The notes under the pieces: model-generated
Told to the model about the DNA's origin: nothing
Seen by the model: only the letters and a program-made list of their open reading frames with translations
Database searches by the model: none
Made by a program: the position numbers and the translations under genes
Source of the DNA: Echinicola salinicaeni
GTDB lineage: Bacteria; Bacteroidota; Bacteroidia; Cytophagales; Cyclobacteriaceae
Direction of reading: 5' to 3'
DNA: 64,000 nucleotides
Assembly (NCBI RefSeq): GCF_014280965.1
Contig: NZ_JACODZ010000008.1
Span: 307,591-371,590, forward strand
Part shown: piece after piece, positions 25,196 to 32,946 of the stretch
Numbering within the stretch: the first letter of the stretch is position 1
Layout of the letters: every line of letters begins with the position of its first letter

Positions 25196-26068
25196 CTAAC
25201 GGTGTTTTTTGTGTTTCTTCATATATTCTGAAGGAGAGATATCCATTACATTCTTAAACTGTCTATTGAAATTCGAAAGGTTATTAAAACCACATTCGTA
25301 ACCTACCTCAGAAATATTCAATCTTTCTTCAATCAATAATTTACAGGCATAGCCCACCCTGATCTCATTAAGGAATTTGGAATAGGTTTTCTTGGTGGAT
25401 TTTTTAAAATACCTGCAGAAAGCTGTAGGATTCAGGTGTACCAATTCGGCTACTTCTTCCAATGTAATATTCCTTTTGAAATTATTAAAGGTAAATGAAT
25501 ATACCTTATCGACCCTGTCGTCCCCCGTGATATGCAAGGGAAAGCTAAATCCATCAGTACTAAGCAAGTCAATGTCTTCTTCTTGGGACAATGCAGCTAA
25601 AAACTCCATCAAAATGACCAATTGATTCACTCCTTCAGCCTCATGGATCTTTTGCATCCAGGCCAATGCATTCTTTTTAGTTTCCCCCAGAAACCTAATC
25701 CCTTGATTGGCCTTATCAAGAAGTTTTCTTACTTCTTTCATTTCGGGAAGGTTAAGGAATTCCTCACCAGCAAAATTCTTATTGAAATGAACAGAATAGG
25801 CCTCAGCACTGCCCTCTATTTTTTCCTCAAAATATTCAGGGTCATTCTGCCATAAATGAGGTAAATTTTCTCCTATCAATATTAAGTCCCCTTGATCAAA
25901 TTGCTCTATATTATCACCGATAAACCTTGTCCCTTTGCTTTTTAGAATATATACCAATTCAAGTTCACTATGATAATGCCAAATATCCAGAAAATAGGGA
26001 TAGGAATGTTTGGCCACCAAAAACGAGCGGTCAAAGGGGCTTTTTCTTTCAAGTAATTTGGCTTTCAT
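25196..26068 (-). CDS. AraC family regulator with N-terminal cupin
   Basis: The 290-residue protein has a cupin-type sensing domain in the N-terminal half (HYHSELELVYILKSKGTRFIGD). The double helix-turn-helix occupies the last 100 residues, including YECGFNNLSNFNRQFKN and the closing PSEY. It is divergent from the L-fucose catabolic operon across a 200-bp gap, so control of that operon is the best guess. The same transcript carries arfB and a methyltransferase. The ligand could be L-fucose or a pathway intermediate. Confidence 0.9.
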   Translation of the reverse strand: MKAKLLERKSPFDRSFLVAKHSYPYFLDIWHYHSELELVYILKSKGTRFIGDNIEQFDQGDLILIGENLPHLWQNDPEYFEEKIEGSAEAYSVHFNKNFAGEEFLNLPEMKEVRKLLDKANQGIRFLGETKKNALAWMQKIHEAEGVNQLVILMEFLAALSQEEDIDLLSTDGFSFPLHITGDDRVDKVYSFTFNNFKRNITLEEVAELVHLNPTAFCRYFKKSTKKTYSKFLNEIRVGYACKLLIEERLNISEVGYECGFNNLSNFNRQFKNVMDISPSEYMKKHKKHR

Positions 26069-26268
26069 ATAACTTGTTAAATCTTAGATCATTTTGTGAT
26101 TTATTGCGACCAATATTACAAATATTATCGAACAAAATCAAAACTACCCAAAAAGTAAGCAAAAATAGTATTATATATAACTAAGATTAATGTAGCCATT
26201 AAGTACAAAACATGTCAACTTGCATGATCTTTTCTAAGAAGCAAAATAGAACAATATATTAATTGAAA

Positions 26269-27582
26269 ATGAACATTAAAATTACCGACTATCTGGTAAA
26301 GGATATTAGATTTCCAACCAGTAAAGAAAAACATGGATCAGATGCGATGAACCCTGATCCTGATTATTCTGCTGCATATATCATTCTAAAGACCAACCAT
26401 CCTGAATTGGAAGGTCATGGATTGACTTTTACCATAGGTAGAGGTAATGAAATTTGTTGTGCAGCTTTGGAAGCCATTGCACACCATGTAATCGGAAAGG
26501 ACCTGGCTGAATTTACAGCAGACATGGGAGCATTTTGGAAAATGGTGAATAGTGACAGCCAAATCAGGTGGCTGGGACCGGAAAAAGGTGTGGTGCACTT
26601 GGCCACAGGAGCCTTGGTCAATGCTGTTTGGGACCTTTATGCCAAAGCTGAGAAAAAACCACTTTGGAAGCTCATCGGAGAAATGTCTCCAGAAGAATTG
26701 GTAAAATGTATTGACTTTACTTATATCACTGATGTAGTGACCCCTGAAGAAGCTTTGGAGATCTTCAAAGAAACCACCGAAGGCAAAGCCGAACGCATTA
26801 AATTCCTAGAAGAAAACGGTTATCCTGGATACACCACCTCTGCTGGCTGGTTGGGCTATACGGATGAAAAAATCAGGAGACTTTGCCGCGAAGCCAAACA
26901 AGAAGGCTGGAAGCATATCAAAATGAAAGTAGGTGCCAATTTGGATGATGATATGCGCCGAGCAGCCATCATTCGCGAGGAGATAGGCGACGACATGTAC
27001 CTCATGATGGATGCCAACCAAAGATGGGAAGTTAGTGAAGCCATTGAAAACATGAAACAATTGGCTAAATTTAACCCACTTTGGATCGAAGAGCCTACCA
27101 GTCCTGATGATATCCTAGGCCATAAAGCCATCAGCGACGGAGTTAAACCTATCTTGGTTGCCACTGGTGAGCATTGCCAAAACAGGGTTATCTTCAAGCA
27201 GTTGATGAAAGCTGGTGCTTTACAGATTTGTCAGATTGATAGCTGTAGAGTTGGTGGAGTAAATGAAAACCTTGCTATCATGTTGATCGCAAAGAAATTC
27301 GATATTCCAGTTTGTCCTCATGCTGGCGGTGTGGGTCTTTGTGAATATGTTCAGCACCTATCCATGATAGACTATATTGCTATCAGTGGAACCATGGAAG
27401 GCCGTGTGATCGAATATGTGGATCACTTGCACGAACACTTTATTGATCCAGTGATCATTAAGGATGGTCGTTATCAAGCTCCTAGCCTTCCAGGCTATAG
27501 TATTGAAATGAAGGCAGATTCATTGGCTGAATATGATTTTGCCAATGGTCCAGTTTGGAATGAAGAGCCCGCAAAGGCCTAA
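26269..27582 (+). CDS. L-fuconate dehydratase
   Basis: This enolase-superfamily enzyme removes water from L-fuconate to give 2-keto-3-deoxy-L-fuconate. The sequence follows the Xanthomonas L-fuconate dehydratase closely. Numbered from the ATG at 26269 (437 aa), the KxK motif is Lys218-Met-Lys220 and the His of CPHAGG is His351, the same numbers as the known catalytic pair in that enzyme. Metal-binding acids lie in MMDANQRW, WIEEPTSPDD and ATGEHCQN. The frame opens six bases earlier with a TTG, which is less likely. It heads the fucose cluster and is divergent from the AraC regulator. Confidence 0.95.
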   Translation: MNIKITDYLVKDIRFPTSKEKHGSDAMNPDPDYSAAYIILKTNHPELEGHGLTFTIGRGNEICCAALEAIAHHVIGKDLAEFTADMGAFWKMVNSDSQIRWLGPEKGVVHLATGALVNAVWDLYAKAEKKPLWKLIGEMSPEELVKCIDFTYITDVVTPEEALEIFKETTEGKAERIKFLEENGYPGYTTSAGWLGYTDEKIRRLCREAKQEGWKHIKMKVGANLDDDMRRAAIIREEIGDDMYLMMDANQRWEVSEAIENMKQLAKFNPLWIEEPTSPDDILGHKAISDGVKPILVATGEHCQNRVIFKQLMKAGALQICQIDSCRVGGVNENLAIMLIAKKFDIPVCPHAGGVGLCEYVQHLSMIDYIAISGTMEGRVIEYVDHLHEHFIDPVIIKDGRYQAPSLPGYSIEMKADSLAEYDFANGPVWNEEPAKA

Positions 27583-27656
27583 TTCCAACAGTCCAAAATA
27601 GAGGAAAAACAATTTAGAATTAGCTTTGCTAATTGATTTTGGAAGATATATAAAAC

Positions 27657-28412
27657 ATGGAAAATAAAACCATTTTGATTACCGGTGGAGCAAGTGGAAT
27701 TGGCTTGGCCATGACCACCCGCTTTGCTGAAGAAGGAGGAAATGTATATTTCATAGATTTTGATCAAAATTCAGGAGAAAAAGTAGCTAAGGAGCTGACA
27801 GAAAAAGGTCATAAAGTCACCTTTTTACAGGGAGATGTTTCAAAGACCGAGGAGATGAAAAATACCATCAACTCCATACCGGGAAATATTGACGTATTGG
27901 TCAATAATGCTGGGGTTTCCCATGTTGGCAATTTGGAAAACACCAGTGAAGCAGATTTTGACCGATTATATCAAGTGAATGTAAAAGGAATATATAACTG
28001 CAGCATAGCCAGCCTGCCTAAAATGAAGGAAAACGGTGGTTCCATCGTCAATATGGCTTCAGTGGCTTCTACCATCGGAATTCCTGATCGATTCGCTTAT
28101 TCCATGACTAAGGGAGCTGTATTTTCCATGACGCTTTCCATGGCCAGGGATTACGTTTCCTATAATATCAGGGTAAACAGCATTGCTCCAGGTCGTGTAC
28201 ATACTCCTTTTGTAGATGGCTTTTTGGCTAAAAACTACCCTGGCCAGGAAAAGGAAATGTTTGACAAATTAGCTGCTACCCAGCCTATAGGAAGAATGGG
28301 TACCCCAGAGGAGATTGCTGCCATGGCATTATACCTTTGCAAGGACGAATCATCCTTCCTGACAGGTGGAAACTACCCTATTGACGGTGGTTTTGTCAAT
28401 CTAAAAATGTAA
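27657..28412 (+). CDS. SDR dehydrogenase, probably 2-keto-3-deoxy-L-fuconate dehydrogenase
   Basis: The 251-residue protein is a classical short-chain dehydrogenase. The cofactor motif is TGGASGIG (residues 9-16), Asp34 at the end of strand two indicates NAD, NNAG is at 83-86, and the catalytic residues are Ser135 or Ser138, Tyr148 and Lys152. In this pathway two steps need a dehydrogenase: L-fucose oxidation and oxidation of 2-keto-3-deoxy-L-fuconate. Its place between the dehydratase and the diketo-acid hydrolase favours the second. Fucose dehydrogenase itself is also an SDR in some species, so the assignment is an inference. Confidence 0.85.
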   Translation: MENKTILITGGASGIGLAMTTRFAEEGGNVYFIDFDQNSGEKVAKELTEKGHKVTFLQGDVSKTEEMKNTINSIPGNIDVLVNNAGVSHVGNLENTSEADFDRLYQVNVKGIYNCSIASLPKMKENGGSIVNMASVASTIGIPDRFAYSMTKGAVFSMTLSMARDYVSYNIRVNSIAPGRVHTPFVDGFLAKNYPGQEKEMFDKLAATQPIGRMGTPEEIAAMALYLCKDESSFLTGGNYPIDGGFVNLKM

Positions 28413-28438
28413 TGTAAGAGAGGCTATCTCAAATTTCC

Positions 28439-28535
28439 ACGTCATTGCGATTGTAGCGGTAGCGAAAAGAAGCAATCTCCACTTTCGTACAATCCGAATA
28501 CATCGAGATCACTTCGCTTCGCTCGTGATGACGTA
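28439..28535. repeat. imperfect palindromic repeat inside the fucose operon
   Basis: The 97-bp segment begins ACGTCATTGCGA and ends CGTGATGACGT, and an inner GAAGCAATCTC is mirrored by GAGATCACTTC. It can fold into a long imperfect hairpin. Elements of this kind (TCATTGCGA ... GAAGCAATCTC) are widespread in unrelated bacterial genomes. It sits between the dehydrogenase and hydrolase genes. Confidence 0.75.
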
Positions 28536-28622
28536 TTTCAGACTTTTGAGAAAGCCTCTATTTTCAATATATAATCTATAACAGGTAAGCCCATTATTAC
28601 TTACCTCAAAAGAATAATTAAA

Positions 28623-29480
28623 ATGAAATTATTAAGATTTGGAAATGCTGGCCAAGAAAAGCCAGGTATTGAGAAAGCTGACGGAACACGTATCGATTGC
28701 AGTGCTTTCGGACAGGACTGGACAGAAGAATTCTTGGAAAATGACGGCTTGAACAAATTGGCAGCTTGGTTGGAAAACAACGAGGCTGATTGTCCAGTTG
28801 TGAGCAATGAAACCCGTCTGGGCCCTCCTATCAAGCGTCCTTCAAAGATCATCTGCATTGGTCTAAACTATTCTTTGCATGCCAAGGAAAGTGGCATGGA
28901 AGTACCAAAGCAGCCAGTAATCTTTATGAAGGCCACTTCTTCCCTATGTGGACCAAATGATAATATTATCATCCCAAGAGATTCTGAAAAGACGGATTGG
29001 GAAGTAGAATTGGCCGTGATGATCGGTAAAAAAGCCAGCTATGTAGCCAAGGAAGATGCCATGGATTATGTTGCCGGTTATTGCTTGCTTAATGATGTTT
29101 CTGAGCGTGACTTCCAATTGAGCCATGGTGGCCAATGGGTAAAAGGAAAAAGTAATGATAACTTCTCTCCTTTAGGACCATATTTGGTAACCAAAGATGA
29201 GATCGAAGATCCTCACAACCTTAACCTATGGTTAAAAGTGAATGGCAAAATGCTTCAGAACAGCAATACTTCTGACTTGGTATTTGACATTCCAACTTTG
29301 ATTAGCCACTTGAGCAACTATATGACATTATTGCCAGGAGATATCATCTCTACTGGTACTCCTGCTGGAGTTGGTTTGGGATTGACCCCTCCTACCTACT
29401 TGAAAGAAGGCGATGTAGTGGAACTTGGCATTGATGGACTGGGTACTTCCAGGCAAACTGCTGTAAACTATAAGAGATAA
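28623..29480 (+). CDS. fumarylacetoacetate hydrolase family, likely 2,4-diketo-3-deoxy-L-fuconate hydrolase
   Basis: The protein (285 aa) has an N-terminal cap and the FAH catalytic domain. Hallmarks are KIICIGLNYSLHAKES, the metal-binding DWEVELAVMIG with two acids, the GYCLLNDVSERDFQ loop and GDIISTGTPAGVG. In the non-phosphorylative fucose pathway this fold splits 2,4-diketo-3-deoxy-L-fuconate into pyruvate and L-lactate. The neighbouring dehydratase, dehydrogenase and lactonase support this substrate. A hairpin with a T-run follows at 29503-29535. Confidence 0.9.
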   Translation: MKLLRFGNAGQEKPGIEKADGTRIDCSAFGQDWTEEFLENDGLNKLAAWLENNEADCPVVSNETRLGPPIKRPSKIICIGLNYSLHAKESGMEVPKQPVIFMKATSSLCGPNDNIIIPRDSEKTDWEVELAVMIGKKASYVAKEDAMDYVAGYCLLNDVSERDFQLSHGGQWVKGKSNDNFSPLGPYLVTKDEIEDPHNLNLWLKVNGKMLQNSNTSDLVFDIPTLISHLSNYMTLLPGDIISTGTPAGVGLGLTPPTYLKEGDVVELGIDGLGTSRQTAVNYKR

Positions 29481-29502
29481 TTTAATCCTTTAACTATATT
29501 TA

Positions 29503-29535
29503 AACCTGCCATTCCTAGGATTGGCAGGTTTTATT
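29503..29535 (+). terminator. terminator-like hairpin inside the fucose cluster
   Basis: AACCTGCCA pairs with TGGCAGGTT across a 10-base loop, followed by TTATTTG. It lies between the diketo-acid hydrolase and the fuconolactonase, ending about 24 bp before the lactonase ATG. It may end or attenuate the upstream transcript. Confidence 0.65.
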
Positions 29536-29558
29536 TGTCTTACCCAAAAGAACTACTG

Positions 29559-30386
29559 ATGAAAATAGATGCCCACCAACATTTTTGGAGATACAATTCG
29601 GAAAAACACGCCTGGATTGATGAAAGTATGTCTGTGATCCGTAAGGATTTCCTCCCTTCTGACCTCAAGCCCTTATTAGACCATGAAGGATTTGACGGTA
29701 CGGTTGCCGTGCAGGCAGATGAATCATTGGAAGAAAATGAATTTTTATTGGGACTGGCCAAAGATAATCCCTGGATAAAAAAAGTAGTAGGCTGGGTAGA
29801 TCTTTGTTCTGACAAGGTAGAAGCTGACCTGGAAAAATACAGTGACACAAGTAATATGTGTGGTTTCAGAATGATTCTTCAAGGGCAGCCACCAGAACTA
29901 ATGGCTGATAATGCTTTCAGAAAAGGCGTTGGCTTATTGGAAAAATTCGGATATACCTATGATATTCTGATCTTTCCACATCACCTTGAGGCAGCTATTG
30001 ATCTGGTAAAAAGCTTTCCTAATCAACCTTTCGTGATTGACCACTTAGCAAAGCCTTATATCAAAGATGGAAAAATAGACGAATGGGCCCAAAACATGAA
30101 GCTCATTGCAGGATTTGAAAATGTAAACTGTAAAGTTTCCGGGATGGTAACAGAAGCTGATTGGAATAAATGGACCAAAGCTGAATTGGCCCCCTATATG
30201 GATGTGGTCTTTGAAGCATTTGGCAGCAAAAGATTAATGTTTGGATCTGACTGGCCAGTAGCGCTATTAGCAGCAGATTATCCAAATAACGCTGGCATCG
30301 TCAAAGACTATATTGAAGAATTGAGTGAAAGAGAGCAAGCTGATGTTCTTGGAATTACTGCTGCTAAATTTTATGGAATTAAATAA
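29559..30386 (+). CDS. L-fuconolactonase (amidohydrolase family)
   Basis: The protein (275 aa from the ATG at 29559) opens with MKIDAHQHFWRY, the metal-binding HxH of the amidohydrolase-2 family, and ends with the conserved FGSDWPV whose Asp is a catalytic residue. Between them lie the FVIDHLAKPYIKDG and VNCKVSGMV segments typical of L-fucono-1,5-lactonase. It hydrolyses the lactone formed when fucose is oxidised. The frame opens at a TTG at 29535, but the ATG fits the family start and clears the hairpin just upstream. Confidence 0.9.
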   Translation: MKIDAHQHFWRYNSEKHAWIDESMSVIRKDFLPSDLKPLLDHEGFDGTVAVQADESLEENEFLLGLAKDNPWIKKVVGWVDLCSDKVEADLEKYSDTSNMCGFRMILQGQPPELMADNAFRKGVGLLEKFGYTYDILIFPHHLEAAIDLVKSFPNQPFVIDHLAKPYIKDGKIDEWAQNMKLIAGFENVNCKVSGMVTEADWNKWTKAELAPYMDVVFEAFGSKRLMFGSDWPVALLAADYPNNAGIVKDYIEELSEREQADVLGITAAKFYGIK

Positions 30387-30504
30387 CTATATGTACCGAC
30401 CAATTGAAGGATTTCAGTTAAACATTTCGTTTATAAGGGGATAAATTCAAAGTTGCCTATCTTCATTTAAAATTATAAAGTTGGTATACCCACAAAGATT
30501 CCGT

Positions 30505-30625
30505 ATTCTCCATTCAAAAAAACATTCCCTCTGATTTCTCATAAATTGTATGGCTTATTTAATCCGTGTTAATCTGTGAAATTCGTGAGATATAAGTTTA
30601 TTGATGAAATAACAGATAATCATAT
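30505..30625 (+). repeat. diverged copy of the 178-bp dispersed repeat
   Basis: This part shares the ordered blocks ATTCAAAA-ACATTCCCTCT, CCGTG-AATCTGTGAAATTCGTGAGA-ATAAGTTTA and GATAATCATATT with the copies at 15571, 37622 and 57010. It lacks the inner CCCGATAAATC block. It lies before the mutarotase gene, whose ATG starts 15 bp later. Confidence 0.6.
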
Positions 30626-30639
30626 TAAAAAATAAAATC

Positions 30640-30975
30640 ATGACTAAAAGATACACACTCGCTTTAGACCTAAAAAAAGATCCAAAAATAATAGAAGAAT
30701 ATGAAGCCTACCATAGAGCCGTATGGCCAGAAATCATTAAAAGCATCAAAGATTCCGGCATAGAAAGCATGGAAATTTACCGTTGGGAAAATAGACTTTT
30801 CATGATCATGGAAACAAGCCCAGAATTTTCCTTCGAGAAAAAAGCTGAATTGGATGCCGGCAATGCCAAAGTTAAAGAATGGGAAGACCTTATGTGGACA
30901 TTCCAACAGGGACTACCAGGTGTTCCAGAGGGTGAAAAATGGCAAGTAATGGACAAGATTTTCGATATGAAATAA
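30640..30975 (+). CDS. L-rhamnose/L-fucose mutarotase-like protein
   Basis: The 111-residue protein belongs to the RhaM-like mutarotase family, which speeds the change between alpha and beta forms of a 6-deoxy sugar. The key segment is YHRAVWPEI (residues 25-33) with the catalytic histidine, followed by SMEIYRWENRLFMIME and the closing PEGEKWQVMDKIFD. It sits after the fuconolactonase, so L-fucose is the likely substrate. A 250-bp gap that includes a diverged dispersed repeat separates it from the lactonase. Confidence 0.88.
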   Translation: MTKRYTLALDLKKDPKIIEEYEAYHRAVWPEIIKSIKDSGIESMEIYRWENRLFMIMETSPEFSFEKKAELDAGNAKVKEWEDLMWTFQQGLPGVPEGEKWQVMDKIFDMK

Positions 30976-31059
30976 ATAGTATTGAGTAGAGAGTCCTGAA
31001 TCTTGAGTAAGTAATAAGAAGGAATATCGCTTTTAAGCTGCCATTAAAGTGATGCCAGC

Positions 31060-31192
31060 CTGAGCCCTTCGACTTAGCACAGGATAAACTTAAGCCGAAG
31101 ATTAAAGATTGGACCTCTATTCTATTTGGTGATTAGACCGGTCCGATCAGGCTGACTTGTTGTCCCGTCAGCTTAGCTGTGGGACATTTCAA
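31060..31192. repeat. repeat-like palindromic intergenic segment
   Basis: The gap between the mutarotase and the next gene has GAGCCCTTCGACTTAGCACAGG, a type of sequence that recurs between genes in many Bacteroidota. It is followed by a hairpin GTCCCGTCAGC-TTA-GCTGTGGGAC at about 31162-31185. No second copy is in this window, so the repeat nature rests on general knowledge. Confidence 0.35.
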
Positions 31193-31249
31193 TTATTAGG
31201 AGAGCCAATTTTATTAAAATTCAAAAGGGAAAATTAAAGCCAATTACAG

Positions 31250-32473
31250 ATGAACAAAACAAATTTCACTAGCCTCATTTTGCTTCTCATCACCTTTATT
31301 TCTTGCTCGTCTCCAGATCAGACAAAGCAGCAATCTATGCTGTTGGATGTACCTTTTGAAACTGACAGCACAAAAACATATGGTGAGCCCTATTTAATGA
31401 CCTCAGCTACGGGCCAGACTTATATGTCTTGGATAGAAAGAGAAGGAAATAATGCTGAATTAAGGTATACTTATTTTGACGAAGAAAAATGGAAAAGCCC
31501 ACAAAGCATAGCCTCAGGCAATAATTGGTTTATCAACTGGGCAGATTACCCCCAAATTGCCAGTAAGGATGGTAAGTCCATGCTCTCATTTTTTCTCCAA
31601 AAAAGTGGTAGCAGTACTTATGCTTATGATATCCAATACCTGAGTACATTGGATGGAAAAAACTGGACAGCCCCGAAAACCCTACATGATGATGGCTTGC
31701 AGGCTGAACATGGCTTTGTTTCCATGCTTCCATATGATGGAAATTATCTTATCTCGTGGTTGGACGGAAGAAACTCTGCAGGACAAATGGACCACCATAA
31801 CCATCAGTCTGGAAGTATGGCCGCCATGACCCTAAGAGCTGCCATTCTCTCACCTGAGGGAGAGAAACTTCAGGAATGGGAAATAGACAACCGCACCTGT
31901 GACTGTTGTCAAACCTCAGTAGCTTTAACCAATAATGGACCAGTAGTAGTTTACAGAGACAGGGGAATTACTGAAACGCGGGATATTGCCATCAGCAGGT
32001 TAATCCATGGAAAGTGGACAACACCCAAAATTATCTTTCTAGACAATTGGCAAATCAAAGGATGCCCAGTTAATGGCCCCAGGGCAGCATCAAAAAACAA
32101 TAGCCTAGCTGTGGCTTGGTTTTCAGCTGCCAAAGGCCTGCCAGAAGTCAAGGTGATTTTTTCAAGGGATGGCGGTGAAAATTTCGAAAACCCAATTAAA
32201 ATCAATGCGGCTCCAAGCATTGGAAGAGTAGATATTGTAATGATAGATGAAAGTACCGCCTATATATCATGGATGGAAAATGGGGAAATCAAAGCCAAGA
32301 AAGTGCATCAAAATGGAACGAGCGAAGAAGCAATAACTATAGCAAAAACTACGGAGGAAAGGTCCAGTGGCTTTCCTCAAATGACAATCGCTAAAGAGGG
32401 ATTATTATTTGCTTGGACAGACACAGAAGGCAAAAGCACTAGTATAAAAAGCAAATTACTAAAAACACAATAA
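31250..32473 (+). CDS. BNR/sialidase-like lipoprotein with His/Met and CxCC motifs
   Basis: The protein (407 aa) has a lipoprotein signal ending at Cys19 (FISC). The mature part is a beta-propeller: Asp-box-like FSRDGGENF and LSTLDGKNW are visible, and it would be named sialidase family. It also has MDHHNHQSGSMAAM (residues about 180-193) and TCDCCQTS shortly after, then IKGCPVNGPRAA. These look like metal or copper ligands rather than sialidase catalytic residues; no FRIP motif is seen. It is placed on the cell surface or in the periplasm. It follows the fucose cluster but probably has its own transcript. The sialidase name should be treated with caution. Confidence 0.7.
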   Translation: MNKTNFTSLILLLITFISCSSPDQTKQQSMLLDVPFETDSTKTYGEPYLMTSATGQTYMSWIEREGNNAELRYTYFDEEKWKSPQSIASGNNWFINWADYPQIASKDGKSMLSFFLQKSGSSTYAYDIQYLSTLDGKNWTAPKTLHDDGLQAEHGFVSMLPYDGNYLISWLDGRNSAGQMDHHNHQSGSMAAMTLRAAILSPEGEKLQEWEIDNRTCDCCQTSVALTNNGPVVVYRDRGITETRDIAISRLIHGKWTTPKIIFLDNWQIKGCPVNGPRAASKNNSLAVAWFSAAKGLPEVKVIFSRDGGENFENPIKINAAPSIGRVDIVMIDESTAYISWMENGEIKAKKVHQNGTSEEAITIAKTTEERSSGFPQMTIAKEGLLFAWTDTEGKSTSIKSKLLKTQ

Positions 32474-32539
32474 TCCCCTATTATTCAAATTTTTACAAAA
32501 ATATTTTTTTTTAAACTATTTTTTTAATTGACTTTTATT

Positions 32540-32573
32540 TCTACATTTATAGAACAACGTCTAAATATGTAGA
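32540..32573 (+). promoter_or_regulatory. two BlaI-type operator dyads
   Basis: TCTACATTTATAGA (32540-32553) and TCTAAATATGTAGA (32560-32573) share TCTA-N6-TAGA and are near mirror images of each other, 20 bp apart. The second ends one base before the ATG of the BlaI-like gene. BlaI repressors bind TACA-N2-TGTA-like dyads, so autoregulation is likely. Confidence 0.6.
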
Positions 32574-32574
32574 A

Positions 32575-32946
32575 ATGAAGCTTACTCCTAGTGAAGAACA
32601 ATTGATGAATTACCTTTGGAAATTGGAAAAGGCCTTTATGAAAGACCTTCTTGAAGCTCATCCAGATCCCAAACCAGCCCCCACCACAGTGGCCACCCTT
32701 TTGAAGCGAATGACAGAAAAGAAATTTGTGGCATTCAACACCTTTGGCAACTCTAGGGAATACTATCCACTGATAAAAAAGAGCGCTTATTTCAGCAAGC
32801 AGGTAAAAGGAATCATTAAAAATTTCTTTGACAATAGCCCCTCCCAGTTTGCCTCTTTCTTCACCTCAGAAACTGACTTGAGCCAAGAGGAATTGGAGGA
32901 ACTCAAACAATTGATAGATCGTCAAATCGAAAACAAAAAGCAATGA
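32575..32946 (+). CDS. BlaI/MecI/CopY family repressor
   Basis: The 123-residue protein matches the winged-helix BlaI family: it opens LTPSEEQLMNYLWKLEKAFM, has PTTVATLLKRMTEKKFVAFN as the recognition helix region, and a C-terminal dimerisation helix rich in Glu and Leu. It represses the promoter until the partner membrane peptidase signals. The stop codon overlaps the start of the M56 gene (ATGA). Operator-like dyads touch the start codon. Confidence 0.93.
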   Translation: MKLTPSEEQLMNYLWKLEKAFMKDLLEAHPDPKPAPTTVATLLKRMTEKKFVAFNTFGNSREYYPLIKKSAYFSKQVKGIIKNFFDNSPSQFASFFTSETDLSQEELEELKQLIDRQIENKKQ

